64,000 bases of DNA, taken from assembly GCF_002733955.1 (NCBI RefSeq), contig NZ_NVXQ01000004.1:62001-126000 (forward strand). Reading direction: 5' to 3'. This DNA is from Hoeflea sp. Lineage in GTDB: Bacteria; Pseudomonadota; Alphaproteobacteria; Rhizobiales; Rhizobiaceae. Under the pieces are notes generated by a model that saw nothing but the letters and a program-made list of their open reading frames with translations, did not search any database and was not told the origin of the DNA. Made by a program: the position numbers and the translations under genes. This document shows positions 8,585 through 16,501 of this stretch, one piece after another (the stretch's first letter is position 1; each line of letters begins with the position of its first letter).

Positions 8585-9529
8585 TTACCCTTTCACCGCA
8601 CCGGCGGCGATGCCGCGCACGAAAAGCTTTCCGGAAACGAAATAGACAATCAGCGGAACGAGCCCGGTGATGATGGTCGCGGCCATGTTCACATTGTACT
8701 CTTTCACGCCCTGAACCGAATTGACGATGTTGTTGAGCTGCACGGTCATCGGGTAGACATCCGGCTTGGTGTAGACGACGCCAAACAGGAAGTCGTTCCA
8801 GACACCGGTGATCTGGATGATCATGGCGACCACAAAGATCGGCAGGCTCATCGGCAGCATGATCTTGAAATAGATGCCCCAGAAGCCGGCACCGTCGACG
8901 CGCGCCGCCTTGAACAGCTCTTCCGGCACCGAGGTGAAGTAATTCCGGAACAGCAGCGTCAGGATCGGCATGCCGAAGATGGTATGGACCAGGATCAGGC
9001 CCCACAGGGTGCCATAGATGCCCAGCTCGCGCAGCAGGATGACGATCGGGTAGAGCATCACCTGGTAGGGGATGAAGGCACCGAAGATCAGGATGGTGAA
9101 GAAGACATCAGCGCCCTTGAAGCGCCAGTTGGCCAGCGCGTAGCCGTTGACCGAGGCAATGGCGATGGACAGCACCACCGAGGGGACGGTGATCCGCACC
9201 GAGTTCCAGAAACCGCGCGACAGGCCTTCGCAGTTGAGACCGGTGCAGGCCGTGGCCCAGGCTTTCACCCAGGGCTCGAAGGTGACTTCCACCGGCGGGG
9301 CGAAGATGTTGCCCAGCCGTATTTCCGGCATGCCCTTCAGCGAGGTCACGATCATCACGTAAAGCGGCAGCAAATAGTAGACCGACACCAGCAGCAGGGT
9401 GCCGTAGATCATTATATTGCGCGGAGAGATGGCGCGCTTGGGCTTGGCGCCGCGCGGGCCGTCGACCAGGCCGGGTGATGCGGCTGTCCGGGTGCCGGCG
9501 GGGGCGTCGAGAGTGGTCACGTCAGTCAC
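8585..9529 (-). CDS. CUT1 sugar ABC transporter permease (MalG type)
   Basis: Inner-membrane permease of 314 aa with six predicted helices, the first at about residues 40-60 (IYGTLLLVSVYYLLPLYVMI). The EAA loop that docks onto the ATPase reads EELFKAARVDGAGFWGIYFKIMLP in two adjacent pieces near residues 210-235, with the conserved A-R-V-D-G-A core. The N-terminal 35 residues are a proline/alanine-rich cytoplasmic extension. The start overlaps the stop of the MalF-type gene by eight bases, and the stop is five bases before the ATPase GTG. It forms a heterodimeric channel with its neighbour for an oligosaccharide or sugar; the substrate is not identifiable. Confidence 0.95.
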   Translation of the reverse strand: MTDVTTLDAPAGTRTAASPGLVDGPRGAKPKRAISPRNIMIYGTLLLVSVYYLLPLYVMIVTSLKGMPEIRLGNIFAPPVEVTFEPWVKAWATACTGLNCEGLSRGFWNSVRITVPSVVLSIAIASVNGYALANWRFKGADVFFTILIFGAFIPYQVMLYPIVILLRELGIYGTLWGLILVHTIFGMPILTLLFRNYFTSVPEELFKAARVDGAGFWGIYFKIMLPMSLPIFVVAMIIQITGVWNDFLFGVVYTKPDVYPMTVQLNNIVNSVQGVKEYNVNMAATIITGLVPLIVYFVSGKLFVRGIAAGAVKG

Positions 9530-10433
9530 GCTGGCGTCCTCCGAATTCCATGTAGGCCCAGGGGATGAGGACGATCAGGACCGCAAGCAGCATCATGGTC
9601 GAGCCGGCAAAGCCCTGGCCGAGATTCTGCGACAGGAACATCGCGTCATAAACGTATTTTGCCGGCACTTCGGAGGCGATGCCGGGACCGCCCGAGGTCT
9701 GCGCGACGACCAGATCGTAGAGCCTGACGATGCCGGAGGCGATGATCACCAGCGTGGTAACAAACACCGGCCGCATCATGGGAATGACAATGAAGATATA
9801 GGTTTTCCAGGCCGGGATGCCGTCGACGCGCGCCGCCTTCCAGATGTCCTCGTCGATACCGCGCAGGCCTGCGAGCATCAGGCACATGACCAGGCCGGTG
9901 CCTTGCCAGAGGCCGGCAATGAGAATGCCGTAGATGACTATTTCCTGGTTGTTGAGCGGGTCAAAGGAGAAGCTCTCCCAGCCCAGCGAGCGGACCACGT
10001 TCTGAATGCCGAAATCGGGGTTGAGAATCCACTGCCAGACAAGACCTGTCACGATGAAGGACAGGGCAAAGGGATAGAGCATGATGGTCCGGAAGGTATT
10101 TTCGAACCGGATCTTCTGGTCAAGCAGGGCGGCGAGAACGAAACCGATGACAAGCGAGAAGACCAGCGAACACAGGCCGAAGATGACCAGGTTCTCGATG
10201 GCGATCAACCATTTGGAGCTGGACCAGAGGCGCTCGTACTGATCAAGGCCGATGAAGTTGGCCTTGGGCAGCAATTTCGACTTGGTAAACGAGAAGACGA
10301 CCGTCCAGATGGTTCCGCCCATGAACACCACGAGGGCCGTCAGGATCATCGGAATGGCGGCAATCTTGGCTGCCTTGTTGCGAAACAGGCGTATCGGACG
10401 CTGCGTGGCCGCGGGCGTGCTGGTCGTGGTCAT
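9522..10433 (-). CDS. CUT1 sugar ABC transporter permease (MalF type)
   Basis: Inner-membrane permease of 303 aa, partner of the MalG-type protein. Helices can be seen at about residues 23-50 (IAAIPMILTALVVFMGGTIW), 80-105, 113-135 and onwards, with the EAA loop near residues 220-240 (DIWKAARVDGIPAWKTY) carrying the usual A-R-V-D-G core. It follows the binding-protein gene after an 83-bp gap that holds a perfect 12-bp inverted repeat (annotated separately), which probably lowers permease expression relative to the binding protein. Start ATG 10431-10433. Confidence 0.95.
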   Translation of the reverse strand: MTTTSTPAATQRPIRLFRNKAAKIAAIPMILTALVVFMGGTIWTVVFSFTKSKLLPKANFIGLDQYERLWSSSKWLIAIENLVIFGLCSLVFSLVIGFVLAALLDQKIRFENTFRTIMLYPFALSFIVTGLVWQWILNPDFGIQNVVRSLGWESFSFDPLNNQEIVIYGILIAGLWQGTGLVMCLMLAGLRGIDEDIWKAARVDGIPAWKTYIFIVIPMMRPVFVTTLVIIASGIVRLYDLVVAQTSGGPGIASEVPAKYVYDAMFLSQNLGQGFAGSTMMLLAVLIVLIPWAYMEFGGRQRD

Positions 10434-10457
10434 CGACGGTCTCCAGGTGACTGATGA

Positions 10458-10499
10458 CCGCCGGCCCGCATTGGCGCATTAAGCGGAGCGGGCCGGCGG
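10458..10499 (-). promoter_or_regulatory. Perfect 12-bp inverted repeat between binding-protein and permease genes
   Basis: Arms CCGCCGGCCCGC (10458-10469) and GCGGGCCGGCGG (10488-10499) pair perfectly around an 18-base loop. It sits 17 bases after the stop of the solute-binding protein gene and 24 bases before the first permease start. There is no following U-run, so it is more likely a 3'-end stabiliser or partial attenuator of the malE-malF kind than a full terminator. Confidence 0.75.
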
Positions 10500-10516
10500 T
10501 GCGATCAAAGACTTGA

Positions 10517-11749
10517 TCAGTCAGCAGCTTCCACGATCGCGACGTAACGCTTGTGGGCCTCTTCCGGCGTGATCGACTTGTCGTTCAGGAACTCGACCAT
10601 GAGATCGTTGAACTGGGTCTGGGTATCAGCCGAGAACACCATGTCGCCGGACGGCAGCAGATTGCCGGTTGCGAGGATTTCCAGACCCTTCTTCATGCAG
10701 TCGTTGGCAGCCGAAAGATCGATGTCGCCGCGGATCGGCAGCGAACCCTTCTTCAGATTGAAGGCGACCTGGGTTTCCTTGGAAATCATCACCGATGCCA
10801 GTTCGAGCTGGGCTGCGGTCTTTTCCGGATCATCGAGCTTGGGGAAGTAGAAGGCGTCGCCACCGGTCGAGAGATACTCATGCACTCCAAGACCCGGAAG
10901 GCAGGTGTAATCCTCGCCCGCCACCTGTTCGGCGACCTGGAATTCACCCTGCGCCCAGTCTCCCATGATCTGACCGCCGGCGGTGCCGGTGATGACCATG
11001 TTGGTGGCCTGGTTCCAGTCCTGGACATTGGAGCCGTCAGCCATGTCGCGGGCATCGGCCATGGCCTCGAAGACCTTGGCCATTTCCGGACCGGATGCGG
11101 CTTCTACGTCCTTGCTGATATTGACCTGCTTCCACAGGTCCAGACCACCGACGCCGATCTGAACGGCGCCGAAAAGCAGGTTCGACTGCCAGGGCTGCTG
11201 GCCAAGGGCAAGCGGCTGGATGCCGGCTTCACGCAGCTTCGGTGCTGCGGCGACATATTCTTCCCAGTTGGTGGGAACATCGACGCCGGCCTTTTCGAAG
11301 GCGGCATGCGACAGCCACAGCCACTGCGGCGAATGGATATTGACGGGAACGCAGTAGATGCGGCCATCCAGGGTGCAGCTGTCGAGCAGGTTGGACGGAT
11401 TGACGATGTCTTTCCAGCCTTCCTTCTCGGCGAGCTCGGTCAGGTCGAGCATCAGACCGGCTTCGATCAGCTCCTCGGCCTGGCGACCATGGTTGAACTG
11501 GGTCGCGGCCATCGGATCACCACCGGTGATGCGGGAAATCATGACCGGGCGGGCAGTGCCGCCGCCGCCGGCGATGGCGCCGTCGACCCATTTGTTGCCG
11601 GTTGCGTCAAAAGCCTTGGCGAATTCGGCCACGGCCGCGGCTTCGCCGCCGGATGTCCACCAATGGGTGACTTCCAGCTCGGTCGCGTTGACGGATGTCG
11701 AGAGTGCAAGTGCGGATGCACCAGCCAGAAAAAGCTTGAATGTGTTCAT
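10517..11749 (-). CDS. CUT1 sugar ABC transporter periplasmic solute-binding protein
   Basis: Extracytoplasmic receptor of 410 aa that captures a sugar or oligosaccharide and presents it to the permeases. Residues 1-22 form a Sec signal peptide (MNTFKLFLAGASALALSTS..) with cleavage likely after VNA. The mature part starts LEVTHWWTSGGEAAAVAEF, a hallmark of family 1 (MalE-like) binding proteins, and has GGQIMGDWAQGEF near residue 275. Four cysteines (SCTLDGRIYC, YTCLPG, NDCMKK) could make two disulfides in the periplasm. The ATG at 11747-11749 has a strong GGGAGGG site. It is the first gene of the long sugar operon and is presumably controlled by the divergent LacI protein through the two repeats at 11831-11881. 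Confidence 0.95.
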   Translation of the reverse strand: MNTFKLFLAGASALALSTSVNATELEVTHWWTSGGEAAAVAEFAKAFDATGNKWVDGAIAGGGGTARPVMISRITGGDPMAATQFNHGRQAEELIEAGLMLDLTELAEKEGWKDIVNPSNLLDSCTLDGRIYCVPVNIHSPQWLWLSHAAFEKAGVDVPTNWEEYVAAAPKLREAGIQPLALGQQPWQSNLLFGAVQIGVGGLDLWKQVNISKDVEAASGPEMAKVFEAMADARDMADGSNVQDWNQATNMVITGTAGGQIMGDWAQGEFQVAEQVAGEDYTCLPGLGVHEYLSTGGDAFYFPKLDDPEKTAAQLELASVMISKETQVAFNLKKGSLPIRGDIDLSAANDCMKKGLEILATGNLLPSGDMVFSADTQTQFNDLMVEFLNDKSITPEEAHKRYVAIVEAAD

Positions 11750-11830
11750 CGAGTTCCCTCCCAGGAATGTTCCTCCTCCCGGCCTTGTTGCTGACGCAGC
11801 TATCCGGGCCCACCGGTGTCCTCACACCGT

Positions 11831-11881
11831 TTTCAATCGATTACATCGGCGAATGAATTGCTGCAGTGCAATCGATTACAT
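11831..11881. promoter_or_regulatory. Tandem LacI-type operators
   Basis: The 13-mer CAATCGATTACAT occurs twice, at 11834-11846 and 11869-11881, each centred on the palindromic core AATCGATT with a central CG as LacI-family operators usually have. Centres are 35 bp apart, in the only region between the divergent lacI-like gene and the binding-protein gene. Assignment to this regulator is inferred from position. Confidence 0.7.
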
Positions 11882-11970
11882 AAAGGTTGACCGCGATGAG
11901 TTTTGGAGTCAAGTAATATTTGCGTAACGTGCCTCAAGCCCGTCTCGCAGAAGCGGGAATACAGCTCATC

Positions 11971-12996
11971 ATGGAAACAAAAGCACCGAGGATCACCGAT
12001 GTCGCAAGGCTCGCAGGGGTTTCGACAGCGACGGTAAGCCGGGCGTTGAGCAAGCCGGAAACCGTAGCCGAATCAACGCGTAACGCGGTCCTGGCCGCAG
12101 CCGAGAAGAGCGGCTACCGGGTCAATCTCTCGGCGCGCAATCTCAGGCGCCAGCGCACCGGCGCAATCGTGGTGCTGGTTCCCAATCTGGGCAATCCGTT
12201 TTTCTCGGAGATTCTCGCCGGGATCGAAACGGCCCTGTCGGAAGTCGACATCAACATGCTGGTGGTCGACACGAGGCAGGCGCACACCAAGCCGCAGCTG
12301 GTGCTGGAATATCTGCATGCCACCCGGGCCGACGGCATCATTGCGCTGGATGGCTCGCTGCCGGATGAAATTCTCTCGGTTGCCAGTTCGGGAACCGGGG
12401 CGCCACCAATCATCTTTGCCTGTGAATGGACGCCGAAAGGCGAATTTTCGTCGGTACGCGCCAACAATTCGCTCGGTGCAGCCATGGCGATCGAACATCT
12501 TGCCGAACTGGGGCACCGCCAGATCGGGATACTGGCCGGCCCGCACGAGAATGTGCTGACCCATACGCGAAGCGCCGGCGCCAAGACAGAGATTGCCAGG
12601 CAGGGACTCGAGCTGGACCCGACTCACGTCTTTTCCGGCGATTTCAGTCTCGAGTCCGGCGCAGACGCGGCCCAGGCCTGGCTTGCCCTCGAGTGCCGCC
12701 CCAGCGCAATGTTCTGCCAGTCCGACCAGATGGCTTTCGGTTTCATTTCGGAACTGACGCGGAACAATGTTTCGGTCCCCGGCGATGTTTCGGTTGTCGG
12801 GTTTGACGATATCGACATCGCCCGGCGCTTCATCCCGGCGCTGACCACCATTCGCCAACCGCGCAAGAAGCTGGGCCTGTATGCAGCCGAGATGCTGATC
12901 AACCATGTTGGAACCAACACCAGCCCGGCGATCGAGACGACCATTCTCGAAGTCGACCTGATCATGCGCGGCAGTACCCGTGCCGTCGGCAATTGA
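11971..12996 (+). CDS. LacI family transcriptional regulator
   Basis: Sugar-responsive DNA-binding regulator of 341 aa. The helix-turn-helix is at residues 8-27 (ITDVARLAGVSTATVSRAL) followed by the hinge helix (NLSARNLRRQ), then a periplasmic-binding-protein-like effector domain from about residue 60 (GAIVVLVPNLGNPFFSEIL) ending with the family motif VVGFDDIDIARRFIPALTT. The open frame could begin at a TTG at 11920, but the ATG at 11971 gives the standard length with the usual short N-terminus before the HTH. It is divergent from the CUT1 operon, the classic arrangement for a local repressor, and probably controls the transporter and all catabolic genes down to 1550. Confidence 0.93.
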   Translation: METKAPRITDVARLAGVSTATVSRALSKPETVAESTRNAVLAAAEKSGYRVNLSARNLRRQRTGAIVVLVPNLGNPFFSEILAGIETALSEVDINMLVVDTRQAHTKPQLVLEYLHATRADGIIALDGSLPDEILSVASSGTGAPPIIFACEWTPKGEFSSVRANNSLGAAMAIEHLAELGHRQIGILAGPHENVLTHTRSAGAKTEIARQGLELDPTHVFSGDFSLESGADAAQAWLALECRPSAMFCQSDQMAFGFISELTRNNVSVPGDVSVVGFDDIDIARRFIPALTTIRQPRKKLGLYAAEMLINHVGTNTSPAIETTILEVDLIMRGSTRAVGN

Positions 12997-13024
12997 ATCA
13001 TCAGGAAAACTCCTTATATAAGGA
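12993..13024 (+). promoter_or_regulatory. Promoter with 14-bp palindromic operator for the ArsR gene
   Basis: A perfect palindrome TCCTTATATAAGGA lies at 13011-13024. Its centre contains a -10-like TATATA (13015-13020), with TTGAAT at 12993-12998 as a -35 candidate after a 16-base spacer. The palindrome is 32 bp before the arsR start, so autoregulation by promoter occlusion is the simple reading. Binding is inferred. Confidence 0.6.
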
Positions 13025-13056
13025 CTTATTGATGTTTTACGGACAGGACGCCGGAA

Positions 13057-13383
13057 ATGCTTGACGCACAGGACATGCTGGAAATGGAGCCCCGCATGGG
13101 CGAGGCGGCGAAGCTGATGGAGATGCTGTCGCAGCCGGTGCGGCTGCGGATTTTGTGCATCCTGCTTGATGGCGAACAGAGCGTGCTCAAGCTGGCCGAC
13201 ATGGCGGGGCTGTCACAGCCGGCGATGTCGCATCACTTGCGCAAGCTGCGTGACGCCGATCTGGTCACCACACGGCGCGACGCCCAGACCATCTACTATT
13301 CGCTGAAAGGCAAGGAAGTTGCCGCCGTGCTCGAGGTGCTGCACGGGTTGTACTGCACCACGCCCGGCAAGGAGCCGTGCTGA
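13057..13383 (+). CDS. ArsR/SmtB family regulator with SqrR/BigR-like cysteine pair
   Basis: Winged-helix repressor of 108 aa. The recognition region LSQPAMSHHLRKLRDADLV is at residues 52-70 and the wing (RRDAQTIYYSL) at 73-83. Cys34 in RILCILLDGE and Cys100 in LHGLYC occupy the positions of the two cysteines that form a (poly)sulfide link in the persulfide sensors SqrR and BigR (family knowledge); a third cysteine is the C-terminal residue. The classical CxC metal site of ArsR/SmtB is absent. It is followed after 277 bp by soeABC, so it may link sulfide or persulfide sensing to sulfite oxidation. Three nearby ATGs exist; the first, at 13057, follows an AGGA site. Regulation of soeABC itself is inferred. 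Confidence 0.88.
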   Translation: MLDAQDMLEMEPRMGEAAKLMEMLSQPVRLRILCILLDGEQSVLKLADMAGLSQPAMSHHLRKLRDADLVTTRRDAQTIYYSLKGKEVAAVLEVLHGLYCTTPGKEPC

Positions 13384-13660
13384 CGCGCTTCGCCGCGTCA
13401 AGTGCTGCAGATGCGGCACCCATCTTCGCCGCAGGTTCGTGACGACACCACGGTCGAGCGTCCATAACGCGGCCCACCGCACCACCCGATCTGGACCTAG
13501 AGGTAGTCGATCTGGCTTTACGCGGCAGGCTTGACATTCGTCCGTCTGCGCGGTCCGTTTGAACCCGCGACAGCGGAGGCGGTCGCTGTCGATTTGTCCA
13601 GCAGGACAGAGACCAACGCGGTGCGACCGACCATCGGGCAGCGCGTCTCGGGGAGGGTGA
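13384..13660 (+). promoter_or_regulatory. soeA leader region with perfect 8-bp hairpin
   Basis: No ORF is supported here. Just after arsR a short repeat TGACGCG/CGCGTCA (13381-13387 and 13394-13400) could end or slow transcription. A CTTGAC at 13530-13535 resembles a rhizobial -35 but no good -10 follows. A perfect repeat CGACAGCG/CGCTGTCG (13568-13575 and 13584-13591, 8-base loop) lies 70 bp before the soeA start and might act in RNA or as an operator. Confidence 0.45.
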
Positions 13661-16501
13661 ATGAACCAGACCAGCAGGGCTTCAGGCGCGGCTGACGGCA
13701 AGACCGAGATTCGCAAGACCACCTGTTACATGTGCGCCTGCCGCTGCGGCATCAATGTCCATATGGCGGGAGGCAAGGTCCGTTACATCGAGGGCAACCG
13801 CGATCACCCGATCAACAAGGGCGTGCTGTGCGCCAAGGGCTCGGCGGGGATCATGCAGCATTACTCGCCGGCGCGGCTGAAGAAGCCGTTGTTGAGGACC
13901 GGCGAACGCGGGTCGGGCGAATTCAAGGAAATCGAATGGGACGAGGCGCTTGATCTCGCCACCCAATGGCTCGGCGAGGTGCGGCGCACCGATCCGCGCA
14001 AGCTGGCGTTTTTTACGGGGCGCGACCAGAGCCAGTCGATGACCGGCTGGTGGGCGCAAGCCTTCGGCACCCCGAATTATGCCGCCCATGGCGGCTTCTG
14101 CTCGGTCAACATGGCCACCGCCGGCATCTACACGATGGGCGGCGCGTTCTGGGAGTTCGGCGCGCCGGACTGGGAGAAGACTGAGCTGTTCATGATTTTC
14201 GGCGTCGCCGAAGATCATGATTCCAACCCGATCAAGATGGGGCTAGGCAAGCTTAAACAGCGCGGCGTCAAGGTGATCGGGGTCAACCCGGTGCGCACAG
14301 GCTACAACGCGATCGCCGATGAATGGCTCGGCATCACGCCGGGGACCGACGGGCTGTTGATCCTTGCGCTCGTGCACGAATTGATGCGCACCGGCAAGAT
14401 CGATGTCGATTACCTGATCCGCTACACCAATGCGCCCTGGCTGGTGATCGATGATCCCGATGGCGCCGGTCACGGGTTGTTTGCGCGTGACGACGAGGGA
14501 ACGCCGCTGGTGGCCGAGCGGGCGAGCGGCAAGGCCGTAACTTCCGCCACGCCGGGGATCAAACCGGCGCTGAAAGGCCGGTTCGAACTGCCGGACGGGC
14601 GCAAGGCGACTCCGGTGTTCGAATTGCTGGCAGAAAAATATCTCGATGAGCAGTATGCGCCTTCTGCGGTGGCCGAACGCACCGGAATCGCGGCCGAGAC
14701 CATTATCCGGATTGCCGGCGAGATTGCGGAAGCCGCGTTCGAGCGCGAGGTGATCATCGAGCAGCCCTGGACCGACATGAAGGGCGAGCGTCACGAGCGG
14801 ATGATCGGGCGGCCGGTGGCTTTTCATGCGATGCGCGGCATCTCGGCCCATTCGAACGGGTTCCAGACCTGCCGCGCGCTGCACATGCTGCAGATCCTGG
14901 TCGGTTCGATCGACTGCCCCGGCGGTTTCCGCTTCAAGCCGCCCTATCCGCGGCCGGTTGCCGGCCAGCCGCGGCCGCATGGCGGCGCCTGCGCCGACAC
15001 CGCCCTCGCCGGGCCGCATCTGGGCTATCCGCGCGGGCCGGAGGATCTGTTGCTCGAAGCCGATGGCGAGACCGCAGAGCGCATCGACAAGGCGTTTTCC
15101 TGGGATGCGCCGCTGTCGGCGCACGGTATGATGCACATGGTGATTTCCAATGCCCATGCGCGCGATCCCTACGGCATCGACGTGTTGTTCATGTACATGG
15201 CCAACATGGCGTGGAACTCGTCGATGAACTCGTCGTCGGTGATGGACATGCTCACCGACAAGGATGCGAACGGCGACTACGTGATCCCGAAGATCATCTA
15301 TTCGGACGCTTATTCGTCAGAGATGGTGGCGTTTGCCGACCTGATCCTGCCCGACACCACCTATCTCGAGCGCCACGACTGCATCTCGCTCTTGGACCGG
15401 CCGATCAGCGAACCGGAGGCGCTGTGCGATTCGATCCGCTGGCCGGTGGTCGAGCCCGACCGCGACGTGCGCGGTTTCCAGAGCGTGCTGCTTGATCTTG
15501 GCGCACGGCTGAAGCTGCCGGGCATGGTCGATGAGGATGGCAAGCCGATCTACACCGATTACGCCGACTACATCGTCAATCACCAGCGCAAGCCGGGCAT
15601 CGGGCCGCTGTCGGGCTGGCGTGGCGAGGATGGTGAGAAGACCGGGCGCGGCAAACCCAATCCGGACCAGCTCAAGCGCTACATCGAGAATGGCGGTTTC
15701 TCGCAGGTGCATGTGCCTGAAGAGGCGCATTACTTCAAACATGCCAACAAGGCCTGGAGCGACTGGGCGATCGAGCACGGGCTGCAGGACGGGCCGGTGG
15801 AAAACATCTTTCAGCTCTATCTTGAACCCTTGCGCAAGTTTCAGCTCGCCGCCGAGGGCAAGATCAAGCCGGTGCCGCCGGAGCATCACCGGGAGCGGAT
15901 CAAGAGCTGTTTTGACCCGCTGCCCACCTGGTATCCGCCCTTTGCCGACGACGGGCTGAGTGAAGACGCCCACCCACTGCACGCCATCACCCAGCGTCCG
16001 GCGGCGATGTATCATTCATGGGGCTCGCAGAATGCCTGGCTCAGGCAGATCCATGGCGAGAACGCGCTCTATGTGCCCGGCGATGTCTGCGACAGCCACG
16101 GCCTGGAAACCGGAGACTGGGCGCTGGTATCTTCGCAATCGGGCGAGATCCGCGTGAAAATTGCCCGCATGGACGCGGTCAACGGTTCGACGCTGTGGAC
16201 CTGGAACGCCATCGGCAAGCGGTCCGGCGCTTGGGCGCTCGACAAGGATGCGCCGGAAGCGACACGCGGTTTTCTGCTCAACCATCTGATCGACGAGCTG
16301 CTGCCACCAAAGGGCGATGGCCGCCGCTGGGCCAATTCCGACCCGATCACCGGCCAGGCTGCCTGGTTCGATCTTCGTGTGGCAATCCGCAAGGACCCTG
16401 ACCAGAGCACCGGCAAAAGCCTGCCGCATGCCGGTGCGCAGAAAAGCCCGGTCGGGCCGGCACCAGACACTGTGCGGTTCGGAAAGGAGGCTGCGGAATG
16501 A
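13661..16501 (+). CDS. soeA: Sulfite dehydrogenase (quinone) molybdopterin subunit SoeA
   Basis: Catalytic subunit of 946 aa of a DMSO-reductase-family enzyme that oxidises sulfite to sulfate on the cytoplasmic side. A [4Fe-4S] site is visible at Cys22, Cys25, Cys29 and Cys57 (TCYMCACRCG .. VLCAKG). Cys147 in HGGFCSVNMA is the likely molybdenum ligand. The C-terminal molydopterin-dinucleotide binding domain starts near residue 780 (HAITQRPAAMYHSWGSQNAWL). No Tat signal is present, which separates it from periplasmic polysulfide/thiosulfate reductases and fits SoeABC as known from purple bacteria and roseobacters. An iron-sulfur subunit and a DmsC/NrfD-like anchor follow in that order. A formate dehydrogenase annotation is a possible alternative label, but gene order and anchor type favour SoeABC. 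Confidence 0.85.
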   Translation: MNQTSRASGAADGKTEIRKTTCYMCACRCGINVHMAGGKVRYIEGNRDHPINKGVLCAKGSAGIMQHYSPARLKKPLLRTGERGSGEFKEIEWDEALDLATQWLGEVRRTDPRKLAFFTGRDQSQSMTGWWAQAFGTPNYAAHGGFCSVNMATAGIYTMGGAFWEFGAPDWEKTELFMIFGVAEDHDSNPIKMGLGKLKQRGVKVIGVNPVRTGYNAIADEWLGITPGTDGLLILALVHELMRTGKIDVDYLIRYTNAPWLVIDDPDGAGHGLFARDDEGTPLVAERASGKAVTSATPGIKPALKGRFELPDGRKATPVFELLAEKYLDEQYAPSAVAERTGIAAETIIRIAGEIAEAAFEREVIIEQPWTDMKGERHERMIGRPVAFHAMRGISAHSNGFQTCRALHMLQILVGSIDCPGGFRFKPPYPRPVAGQPRPHGGACADTALAGPHLGYPRGPEDLLLEADGETAERIDKAFSWDAPLSAHGMMHMVISNAHARDPYGIDVLFMYMANMAWNSSMNSSSVMDMLTDKDANGDYVIPKIIYSDAYSSEMVAFADLILPDTTYLERHDCISLLDRPISEPEALCDSIRWPVVEPDRDVRGFQSVLLDLGARLKLPGMVDEDGKPIYTDYADYIVNHQRKPGIGPLSGWRGEDGEKTGRGKPNPDQLKRYIENGGFSQVHVPEEAHYFKHANKAWSDWAIEHGLQDGPVENIFQLYLEPLRKFQLAAEGKIKPVPPEHHRERIKSCFDPLPTWYPPFADDGLSEDAHPLHAITQRPAAMYHSWGSQNAWLRQIHGENALYVPGDVCDSHGLETGDWALVSSQSGEIRVKIARMDAVNGSTLWTWNAIGKRSGAWALDKDAPEATRGFLLNHLIDELLPPKGDGRRWANSDPITGQAAWFDLRVAIRKDPDQSTGKSLPHAGAQKSPVGPAPDTVRFGKEAAE

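Noticed and set aside
7497-9005. 502-codon minus-strand frame as one large protein
   Set aside because: The upstream third overlaps the permease gene out of frame. The real ATPase starts at the GTG 8577-8579.
13661-16501. Formate dehydrogenase alpha subunit
   Set aside because: The DmsC-like anchor, lack of a Tat signal and soeABC gene order fit sulfite dehydrogenase better; no fdhD or fdhE-type gene is nearby.
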